Below, in pieces: positions 1-6,058 of a stretch of 13,851 nt of DNA; positions within the stretch are counted from its first letter, which is position 1; the number at the start of each line of letters is the position of its first letter. The notes under the pieces are model-generated. The model worked only from the letters and a program-made list of their open reading frames with translations, was not told where the DNA came from and ran no database searches. Made by a program: the position numbers and the translations under genes. The stretch comes from Candidatus Huberarchaeum crystalense (lineage in GTDB: Archaea; Huberarchaeota; Huberarchaeia; Huberarchaeales; Huberarchaeaceae): NCBI GenBank assembly GCA_002789275.1, contig PFSX01000026.1:1-13851 (forward strand), written 5' to 3'.

Positions 1-150
1 TCTGTTTATATAAAACATAGTCTGGTTTTGCTTATCATAAAATTATATTAATAATATACTATTATTATAATCTATTTGCGAGAATAAACTTAATTTTATG
101 CCATTATATTTCTGATTTTTCTTATGCGTTAAAATTATAATAATAAAGTT
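1..150. other. AT-rich intergenic leader, no gene seen
   Basis: This stretch is almost entirely A and T, with stop codons in all frames and no tRNA-like or structured RNA pattern. It probably holds the promoter of the TFS gene that starts at 151, and perhaps that of a gene to the left of the window. Several TATA-like strings occur, for example around 100-110, but none sits at a convincing distance from the start codon, so I do not assign a promoter. Confidence 0.5.
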
Positions 151-489
151 ATGATTTTTTGTAATAAATGTGGGGGGTTGTGCAGTTCAAGAAAACAAGG
201 AGAAAAAACTATTTTTGTGTGTAGGTGCTGCGGAACAGAGCAAACAGAAAAAAAAGGTCACGTTAAAGCTTGCATTATTTGCGAAAGCATAGAAAAAAGT
301 GAGAAAAAAGTTAGTATATTTAATGAAGATATTGAAACAAAGAAACTTCCAACAGTCAAACATGGATGCCCGAAATGCTCTAATTTAAAAGCAGTTTTTT
401 GGATGAAGCAAACGCGCGCGAGCGATGAACCACCAACAAGATTTTATAAATGTTTAAAATGTGGGTATATTAGTAGAGAATATGAGTAA
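151..489 (+). CDS. tfs: Transcription factor S (TFS), archaeal TFIIS-like transcript cleavage factor
   Basis: This 112-residue protein has the full TFS layout. The N-terminal zinc ribbon has C4/C7 and C24/C27. A short linker leads to the C-terminal zinc ribbon with C73/C76 and C101/C104. The second ribbon carries the TFIIS/TFS signature QTRASDEPPT. Its acidic pair D92-E93 is, in the family, inserted into the secondary channel of RNA polymerase and stimulates cleavage of backtracked RNA, so the protein is probably active and not an inhibitory paralogue. The length matches archaeal TFS (about 105-115 residues). The start is the first ATG, placed just before the first cysteine pair; there is no Shine-Dalgarno sequence. 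The gene stands alone and converges on the eS26-like gene with a 67-base gap. Confidence 0.93.
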   Translation: MIFCNKCGGLCSSRKQGEKTIFVCRCCGTEQTEKKGHVKACIICESIEKSEKKVSIFNEDIETKKLPTVKHGCPKCSNLKAVFWMKQTRASDEPPTRFYKCLKCGYISREYE

Positions 490-509
490 ATAATAGGTGT
501 GTTTTAGTT

Positions 510-548
510 TAAAAAATAAGGATTAAAAAAAGAACTAAGAGAAAATTA
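510..548 (-). terminator. Probable poly-T terminator of the eS26-like gene
   Basis: Read on the minus strand just past the stop at 557, the sequence has two T-rich tracts, CTTTTTTT (near 525-532) and TTATTTTTT (near 512-520). Archaeal transcription usually ends at such U-rich tracts without a hairpin. Assignment is from composition and position only. Confidence 0.35.
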
Positions 549-556
549 AAGTTTGT

Positions 557-886
557 TTAAAAACTTTTGGTTTTAGAAAACGCTGGCTTTTTGTGAAAAG
601 TTTTTGTTTTGGTTTTTTCTTTTTCAAATTCTGTTTGCTTTTTTAGGTGGTGTATTTTTGCGCAACTTGGACAAGCAAAGCTCTTAACAGCAAAAACATC
701 CATAACTCCTTCTCTAATTACAATATTTGGAGAAAATCGTTTTAGTATAGGTACTGCCTTATATTTATTAAAGGATCTACTACAAAAAACACATCTTACT
801 GTTTGTTCGCTGCCGCGTACTGCTTGATGAGTATATCCTCTCCGCAAGCTAAAATTCTTAGTGTGTCGTTTTTTTGGTACAACCAT
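557..886 (-). CDS. Small zinc-ribbon protein, probable ribosomal protein eS26 homologue
   Basis: The protein has 109 residues from the ATG at 886. An in-frame ATG 36 bases upstream exists, but the shorter form begins with the basic PKKRHTKN stretch expected of a ribosomal protein. It has a basic N-terminus, a first knuckle VRCVFCSR (C32, C35) followed by KYKAV, and a second knuckle FACPSCAKIHH (C72, C75), then a Lys/Phe-rich tail. These resemble the eS26 pattern, where a VxCxxCxR..KA segment is followed by C-x2-C-A-x-H. The gap between the cysteine pairs (36 residues) is shorter than the roughly 47 in eukaryotic and crenarchaeal eS26, so this could be another zinc-ribbon RNA-binding protein. 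It diverges from the Dim2-like KH gene with only 47 bases between the start codons. That context fits an eS26 role, because the two act at the same place on the small subunit in eukaryotes. Confidence 0.55.
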   Translation of the reverse strand: MVVPKKRHTKNFSLRRGYTHQAVRGSEQTVRCVFCSRSFNKYKAVPILKRFSPNIVIREGVMDVFAVKSFACPSCAKIHHLKKQTEFEKEKTKTKTFHKKPAFSKTKSF

Positions 887-933
887 AATATTTTTATGGT
901 GCTGCAACAAATACAAAAACAAATAACAAAATT

Positions 934-1476
934 ATGGTTAATGAAAAATTATATGAAGAAATTATTGTATTTGATGAAAAGCGCGCAGCAACAATAATAG
1001 GAAACAAGGGAGAAACAAAAGCAAAAATTGAAAAAATAACACATACAGTTATAGAGATAAATAAAGGAATCGCAAAAATAAGTGGCAAAGACATATTAAA
1101 CATAGAAACAGCAGTAAATATACTTTCTGCAATCTCTATAGGATTTACACCCAATAATGCAATTAAACTTAAAGAGCTAGATGTTTTTTTAACACAAATA
1201 TCTTTTAAACACAAAAACAAAAACCGTCAAAAAGTTATTGCTGGCAGAATTATTGGCAAGCAAGGAAAAATACGAAAAAAAATTGAGGTGTTGTGTGATG
1301 TTGCTTTGCTAATTAACACCAGTAAAGCATATATTATTGGATCTGCAAAAAACACAGGTCTTGCCAAAAACACAATTGAGCAGATTATAAATGGCTCAAA
1401 GCACAGAGCAGTTATTAATTGGCTTCAAGAAGTTAGCTCTAACAAAGAACCATATTTAGAAACAGTTATAGTGTAA
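934..1476 (+). CDS. Dim2/Pno1-like KH-domain protein (small-subunit rRNA maturation)
   Basis: This 180-residue protein has two KH domains. The first has the GxxG loop GNKG (residues 23-26) within AATIIGNKGETKAKIE. The second has GKQG (108-111) within AGRIIGKQGKIRKKIE. The end, GSKHRAVINWLQE (about 154-166), matches the GxxHxxVYxxLE close of archaeal Dim2/Pno1/Krr1-type KH proteins. Length is typical (about 180-200 residues). The family binds the 3' region of small-subunit rRNA during late 30S/40S assembly, and archaeal members interact with aIF2-alpha or are encoded next to Rio1 kinase and aIF1A. Neither neighbour is here; the adjacent gene is instead the divergent eS26-like one. The start is the first ATG, followed two codons later by another ATG that is out of frame. 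No Shine-Dalgarno is present. The family assignment is firm; the exact cellular step is taken from homologues. Confidence 0.85.
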   Translation: MVNEKLYEEIIVFDEKRAATIIGNKGETKAKIEKITHTVIEINKGIAKISGKDILNIETAVNILSAISIGFTPNNAIKLKELDVFLTQISFKHKNKNRQKVIAGRIIGKQGKIRKKIEVLCDVALLINTSKAYIIGSAKNTGLAKNTIEQIINGSKHRAVINWLQEVSSNKEPYLETVIV

Positions 1477-1536
1477 AGTTCCTAACAAAATATAAAAACA
1501 CAAGTTTGTCCTAAATACAAAACACTTAAATAATTT

Positions 1537-2985
1537 ATGACTAACAAAACAACAATAGACCCAGAAAAACTAAAAGCAATTTTGCAGGCACACAAAATAA
1601 ACACAGCAAAGCAGTTAGTTAGAGAAATTGATAAAAATCCCGAGTTACAGAAAAAAATAAATATTGTAGTTGGAACGGGGTCTTGGGTGCGCGATTCTCA
1701 AAGCAAAAGCAATGATTGGGATATTATTTGTATTTTAGATGATTCTGGAGATGATATAACAAAGATTCCTATTATGTTTATATTAGATAGCATGAGAAGT
1801 TTACTACAACAAATTGCATGGGGTGTAGATCAACGATTTCATATCCAGGTGTATACACTAACAACTCTAATAGATGGAACAATTCAAGCAGCCCCAACAA
1901 TATATAGTTATGTAAGAGACGGAATTCCTTTTAAAGATGAAAAAGGACTTTTTATTACACTTAAAAGGATGGTAGAAACAAGCAAAATAAAACCAACATA
2001 TGATACTATTGAAACAGAGCAACGGATAGCGCGAGAAAGAATCAATAAAATTAAAGACCAAATAAATGGTACTCTTTTTTTTGAGTTGCAATATGCTGCT
2101 GCAGACATATCCCAAGCTGTTAGTGCTGCTTGGGGGTATGAGATGCCAGATCCTGTAAGAATAGAAGGGATTCTTAAAGAAATGAAAGCACAAGGCGTTA
2201 TTGAGCAAAAATATATTGATATTTGGGTAGATGTTAGAAAAAAATGGAAGGGTCTTGAACACAAGGTGTGTTTTGAAGTTTCCCCCCAAGAATTTGGAGA
2301 ATATGAAAGAAAAGTTAGAGAATATATTGATTATATGGAAAGCAAAATTGTCGGGGGGCAGCGATTTAAGCAAAAGCAAGATGCATCTAAATATATAAGT
2401 CAAATAAAAGATCAAGTTAAACAAATACTTAATTTATTAAATGTTGATTACACTGACGAAAACGCACTTGTTGTGTTTGAAAAAGAAGTTGTTGACAAAA
2501 AAAGGATTTCACCACAAATATTAAATATTTTAAAGCAGTTTATAGTAATTCAAGAGAATTTTGACAAGCAGCGCGAAGTTTCAGAAACAGAAATACGCGA
2601 CGCTTTTGGTCTTATAAATATTGTCACAAACCACCTTTATACTTTAAAAGAGCATTTAAAAGCCAACACAATAGATTCAATCCCACACATTACTTTAATT
2701 AATACTCAAGGAGAAATTATTGAAAAATTATGGTTTTTGAAAACAGATATAATTATTTCAAAAAAAGAAGATATTTATTTTATTGCTCCTATCTCAAAGC
2801 CAGAAGATATCGCGCTAAAACCCATAAAAGGCGAATTACTCTTAAAAAAAATTAGTGGTGTTGTAGAAACCAATCTTCCAAAAGAAGCACTTTTAAAAAG
2901 AATCAAAAACGCAAAAGATGTTATGAAAATTATGTTTGTAGCAAAGAACTCTGTTGTTATTAATATTAGTGAGTTAATTAAATAA
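1537..2985 (+). CDS. Nucleotidyltransferase-fold protein with HEPN-like helical region and C-terminal extension
   Basis: The 482-residue protein starts with a polymerase-beta-type nucleotidyltransferase fold: GTGSW (46-50), then DWD (60-62) after a 10-residue loop, matching the GS...DxD motif of minimal nucleotidyltransferases (MNT). The strand where a third acidic residue is expected reads FHIQVYTL, with H102 and Q104, so the third carboxylate is not evident. Residues about 160-285 are helical, with YAAADISQAVSAAWGYEMPDP and a later R234-x7-H242, reminiscent of HEPN domains, whose RNase motif is R-x4-6-H. The remaining 200 residues are mixed helix and strand and I do not recognise them. From memory, DPANN and other archaeal genomes carry similar single-chain proteins. 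MNT and HEPN partners are usually separate toxin-antitoxin proteins (MntA/HepT), but nothing here indicates toxicity. The start ATG has no Shine-Dalgarno. The stop is followed by a second in-frame TAA and by a copy of the gene's own tail. Confidence 0.7.
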   Translation: MTNKTTIDPEKLKAILQAHKINTAKQLVREIDKNPELQKKINIVVGTGSWVRDSQSKSNDWDIICILDDSGDDITKIPIMFILDSMRSLLQQIAWGVDQRFHIQVYTLTTLIDGTIQAAPTIYSYVRDGIPFKDEKGLFITLKRMVETSKIKPTYDTIETEQRIARERINKIKDQINGTLFFELQYAAADISQAVSAAWGYEMPDPVRIEGILKEMKAQGVIEQKYIDIWVDVRKKWKGLEHKVCFEVSPQEFGEYERKVREYIDYMESKIVGGQRFKQKQDASKYISQIKDQVKQILNLLNVDYTDENALVVFEKEVVDKKRISPQILNILKQFIVIQENFDKQREVSETEIRDAFGLINIVTNHLYTLKEHLKANTIDSIPHITLINTQGEIIEKLWFLKTDIIISKKEDIYFIAPISKPEDIALKPIKGELLLKKISGVVETNLPKEALLKRIKNAKDVMKIMFVAKNSVVINISELIK

Positions 2986-3065
2986 AAATAAACACTTAAA
3001 AACTCTGTTGCTATTACTATTGTTGTTGCTATTGATTATATTAGCAAGTTAATTAAATAAAAATA
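2947..3065 (+). repeat. Imperfect direct duplication of the 3' end of the nucleotidyltransferase gene
   Basis: Copy one is 2947-2990 and includes the stop codon at 2983. Copy two is 3001-3065. Both begin AACTCTGTTG and both end with AGTTAATTAAATAAAAATA. Copy two is 54 bases (18 codons) downstream of copy one, in the same frame, and is longer because of an internal expansion around GTTGCTATT. Read in frame, copy one encodes NSVVINISELIK-stop and copy two NSVAITIVVAIDYISKLIK-stop. Between them lie two in-frame TAA codons (2983 and 2989), so copy two is not translated as part of the gene unless the stops are bypassed. It looks like a decaying duplication that either shortened or once lengthened the protein. 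Confidence 0.75.
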
Positions 3066-3080
3066 AAAAATTAAATATTA
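3052..3080 (-). terminator. Probable T-rich terminator of the HIT gene
   Basis: On the minus strand, 17 bases past the HIT stop, the sequence becomes a long T-rich run (TTTAATTTTTTATTTTTATT), as expected for archaeal termination of the valS-HIT transcript. It overlaps the second copy of the duplicated nucleotidyltransferase tail. Based on composition only. Confidence 0.4.
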
Positions 3081-3096
3081 GACAAACTTATTTTAA

Positions 3097-3495
3097 TTAC
3101 CCTATTTTCTCGTGGGCTAATTTTACAAAATTCATTCGCTCTTCGTCAGATGTGAATATTAGTTGTGATTTTTGTATTTTGCCAAAAACTTGTGGTTGGA
3201 GATGTATGTGTGCGTGAGGAATATCTATACCTTCAACAAATGACACAATAAAATCTGACTTATGCTTTTCTTGTAAAAAAAGTGCTATTTTCTTTGCAAC
3301 AAGCCAAAATTGCGCATACAAATCATCAGGCAAGTCCCAAACCCAACGAAAATGCTTTTTTGGTATAATTAAAGTGTGACCTTTGCACACAGGAAAAATA
3401 TTGAGAAACGCTACAAAATTGTTGTCTTCATAAATCTTAAAAGAAGGAACTTCGCCTGCAACTATTTTGCAAAAAACACACTCTTTTTCAGCCAT
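3097..3495 (-). CDS. HIT-family protein (Hint-like nucleotide phosphoramidase/hydrolase)
   Basis: This 132-residue protein has the histidine-triad signature HAHIHLQP, with H94, H96 and H98 as the triad; in the family, H96 forms the covalent nucleotidyl intermediate when AMP or similar groups are cleaved from amines or phosphates. The N-terminal CVFCKI (C6, C9) is the zinc-binding half site seen in many bacterial and archaeal Hint proteins, and GHTLIIPKKH (39-48) is the conserved strand and loop before the triad. Length and layout are complete. It lies 14 bases downstream of valS on the same strand and is probably co-transcribed. Hint proteins in other organisms hydrolyse aminoacyl-AMP from tRNA synthetases, so pairing with ValRS may be functional, but this is inference. 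Confidence 0.9.
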   Translation of the reverse strand: MAEKECVFCKIVAGEVPSFKIYEDNNFVAFLNIFPVCKGHTLIIPKKHFRWVWDLPDDLYAQFWLVAKKIALFLQEKHKSDFIVSFVEGIDIPHAHIHLQPQVFGKIQKSQLIFTSDEERMNFVKLAHEKIG

Positions 3496-3509
3496 AATAT
3501 ATTTGATAA

Positions 3510-5921
3510 CTAATTCTCTAAATTTTTACAAATAACCTGATAATCCTTACTAATAACAACAGATATTTTTTTTGCGCGCACAATATTTTTTATGTCTTCT
3601 ACAACTTCATTAAAAGATGCATCGGGAATCGTCAGATCTAAAGAAAAATTATCATATGCAACGCTTTTTTTGTTGCTCGCTTTCCATACCCTAACATCTT
3701 CAATAACTTTAAAAGCAAAGTCACCAATTTTTTCTGCTTGTGTATCTTCATCAAATTCAGACAATTCTGGCCATAAAGTAATAGCAATGCTTTTATTTTC
3801 ATCAAATAAGTCCATCCAAATCTTTTCAGTTATAAAAGGAATAAAAGGATGGAATAATTTTAAAGAGTTTTTTAATACAAATGCAACATAATATTGTGCA
3901 GATGTTTTTGCTTTTATATTTTCATTAGAGTAAAGCCGCCATTTAATAAATTCAAGATAATTGTCGCAAAAATGGGTTTTAAAAAACTGAAACAAATTTC
4001 TTTTAACATCTCCATAATTATATTCTTCAATTGCTTTACTTGAATTGTCAAGAACTTTCCTGAATTTTTGAATAATCCATTTGTCCAAAACCCTGCTGTT
4101 TTTCTTAGATAGCTCTGTGTTGTTTTTTTCAAAAACATCACTATTATAAAACATCTCAACAAAAAGAGATGCATTCCAAATTTTATTTAAAAATTTAAAG
4201 CCATCTTGTACATCTTGTTCTTTATAACAAAAATCCTCGCCTGCTCTTACGGTTGCCCCCCACCATCTTAAGGCATCAGCAGAATATTTTTTGATAACAT
4301 CTTGTGGATCTACTATATTTCCTTTTGATTTTGACATTTTTTTGCCTTTTTCATCAAGCCCCCACCCTGAAACAGCAATTGTTTTCCAAGGAATAGAATT
4401 TGTGTGAAGATGGCTCTTTAAAATTGTATAATAAGCCCATGTTCGTATTATGTCATGTCCTTGTGGTCTTAAAGAAAAAGGGTATACTATATTCATTAAA
4501 TTATCTTTTTCCCCCCATTTTGCAGTAATTAACGGAGATATTGATGAAGTCATCCAAGTATCCATAACATCTGTCTCTGGTAAAAAATCTATTGACCCAC
4601 AACTACATTTTTTTTTGGGCATATCTTGTGTTGGATAAACAGGCAATTCACTTTCATCTGCTATAATTGTTTTTCCACATTTTTTACAATACCATATTGG
4701 AAAAGGTATGCCAAAACATCTTTGGCGCGAAATTATCCAATCCCACTTTAATCCATTAACCCAATTTTCATATTTTAAACGCATAAAATCAGGATACCAT
4801 TTTATTTTTCGACCTTGCTCTATCATTTTATTTTTTAGATCAAGTTGTTTTATTTTCCATTGAAGTGAAACAATATATTCTGCAGGAACATTACATCTAT
4901 TATGAACATTTACAGAATGCATTATTTTCTTTTGCTCAATTAAAAGATTTTCTGACTTGAGATCTTCTATTATTTTTGCGCGAGCATCTTTAATAAATGT
5001 GCCTTTATACTTACCTGCTAACTTATTTAAAGATCCATCTTTATTTAATACATTTTTTAAAGGAAGATCATATTTTCTCCACCAATCAATATCTGTTTGA
5101 TCTCCAAAAGTACATACCATAACAAGCCCTGTTCCAAATTCCATATCTACTTTATCGTCAGCCATAATAGGAACAACACCTCCAAAAATAGGAATTTTTG
5201 CTTTTTTTCCAACAAAATTTTTATATCGTTCATCATCAGGATGTGCAAAAATTCCAACACACGCAGGCAAAAGTTCTGGTCGTGTTGTTGCTATTTTAAT
5301 TTTTTCTTTAGTTTCAAGTTCAAATAAAATTGTGTTTAAAAATGTTTCTTTTTCTGCGTCTTCAAGGTCGTCTTGAGCAAGTGCTGTTTGGCAAAAAGGA
5401 CACCAAATCGCCGCTTCTTCTAATCTCTCCACTCTTCCTTTTTTATAAAGATCAATAAAAGATCTTTGCGACATTTTTGTACAATATGGATTTATAGTAT
5501 TGTATGAAAGTGACCAATCCATTGAATGTCCCATTCGAGTAAAAATGTTTTTGTATAATTCGTCGAGTTGTGTGACTTCTTTTAAACAAAGATCTCTAAA
5601 CTCTTTACGCAGCATATCTACTGATTTAATATTGTATTTTTTTTCAACATATCTTTCTGTTGGAAGACCATTATCATCAAACCCAAAAGGATAAAAAACC
5701 TCTTTTCCGCGCATTCTCCAGTAACGCGCAGCAAACTCAAAATGTCCATAACTCATAATGTGACCAACATGAATGTCTCCTGAAGCATATGGTGGTGGTG
5801 AATCAATTGAAAATATTTTTTTGGTTGTTTTGGGATTAAATTTAAAAACTTCGTTCTCTTGCCAGAATTTAATAATCTCCTCTTCAAAAGATGCGGGATT
5901 ATATTTTTTATCAAGCACCAT
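3510..5921 (-). CDS. valS: Valyl-tRNA synthetase (archaeal type)
   Basis: With the start at 5921 the protein has 803 residues. It is a class I synthetase charging tRNA-Val with valine. The HIGH-type motif is HVGH (51-54) in SGDIHVGHIMSYGH, followed by FGFDDNGLPTER, which is typical of archaeal ValRS. A first zinc knuckle has CPFC (174-177). The CP1 editing domain contains ATTRPELLPACV and GTGLVMVCTFGDQTDIDW, used to hydrolyse misacylated Thr-tRNA-Val. A second zinc region begins with WYCKKCG (C412, C415) and continues with CSCG. KMSKS is at 528-532, then the helical anticodon-binding region. Slightly shorter than many archaeal ValRS (about 860-890) and without an obvious C-terminal coiled coil. 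The frame is open 24 codons further upstream (ATG at 5993), but the extra residues are not family-like and would reach towards the divergent rad50. It probably forms an operon with the HIT gene. Confidence 0.95.
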   Translation of the reverse strand: MVLDKKYNPASFEEEIIKFWQENEVFKFNPKTTKKIFSIDSPPPYASGDIHVGHIMSYGHFEFAARYWRMRGKEVFYPFGFDDNGLPTERYVEKKYNIKSVDMLRKEFRDLCLKEVTQLDELYKNIFTRMGHSMDWSLSYNTINPYCTKMSQRSFIDLYKKGRVERLEEAAIWCPFCQTALAQDDLEDAEKETFLNTILFELETKEKIKIATTRPELLPACVGIFAHPDDERYKNFVGKKAKIPIFGGVVPIMADDKVDMEFGTGLVMVCTFGDQTDIDWWRKYDLPLKNVLNKDGSLNKLAGKYKGTFIKDARAKIIEDLKSENLLIEQKKIMHSVNVHNRCNVPAEYIVSLQWKIKQLDLKNKMIEQGRKIKWYPDFMRLKYENWVNGLKWDWIISRQRCFGIPFPIWYCKKCGKTIIADESELPVYPTQDMPKKKCSCGSIDFLPETDVMDTWMTSSISPLITAKWGEKDNLMNIVYPFSLRPQGHDIIRTWAYYTILKSHLHTNSIPWKTIAVSGWGLDEKGKKMSKSKGNIVDPQDVIKKYSADALRWWGATVRAGEDFCYKEQDVQDGFKFLNKIWNASLFVEMFYNSDVFEKNNTELSKKNSRVLDKWIIQKFRKVLDNSSKAIEEYNYGDVKRNLFQFFKTHFCDNYLEFIKWRLYSNENIKAKTSAQYYVAFVLKNSLKLFHPFIPFITEKIWMDLFDENKSIAITLWPELSEFDEDTQAEKIGDFAFKVIEDVRVWKASNKKSVAYDNFSLDLTIPDASFNEVVEDIKNIVRAKKISVVISKDYQVICKNLEN

Positions 5922-5940
5922 ATTTTTTTTAAAAAAGATC

Positions 5941-5956
5941 GAGCAATATGTATTTT
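5941..5956 (-). promoter_or_regulatory. Candidate TATA element for valS
   Basis: On the minus strand, CAAAAATACATATTG is centred about 27 bases before the valS ATG at 5921, the distance expected for an archaeal TATA box of a leaderless or near-leaderless transcript. The match to TTTAWATA is weak. Its placement supports the 5921 start over 5993. Confidence 0.3.
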
Positions 5957-6012
5957 TGAAAATGTTTTTTAGTGGTGTGTGGCGCGCAAACAAAAAAACT
6001 TAGAGATGCAAA

Positions 6013-6028
6013 CACAATTTATTATATG
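6013..6028 (+). promoter_or_regulatory. Candidate TATA element for rad50
   Basis: CAATTTATTATATG lies about 37 bases before the ATG at 6059. TTTATTATAT resembles an archaeal TATA box and would put transcription start about 10 bases before the start codon. The 137-base gap to valS must hold both divergent promoters. Confidence 0.4.
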
Positions 6029-6058
6029 TATTCCCACACCAACAAAACACAAAAAAAT

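Noticed and set aside
1867..2424. Minus-strand frame of 185 codons within the nucleotidyltransferase gene
   Set aside because: It is fully antisense to a gene with recognisable motifs, and has no recognisable domain of its own.
5922..5993. N-terminal extension of ValRS from the ATG at 5993
   Set aside because: The extra 24 residues do not resemble ValRS, and they would cover the likely promoter; the ATG at 5921 begins the normal MVLDKKYNPASFE start.
5972..6058. N-terminal extension of Rad50 from the ATG at 5972
   Set aside because: The 29 extra residues are not family-like, and the ATG at 6059 gives the canonical Rad50 N-terminus with a TATA-like element upstream.
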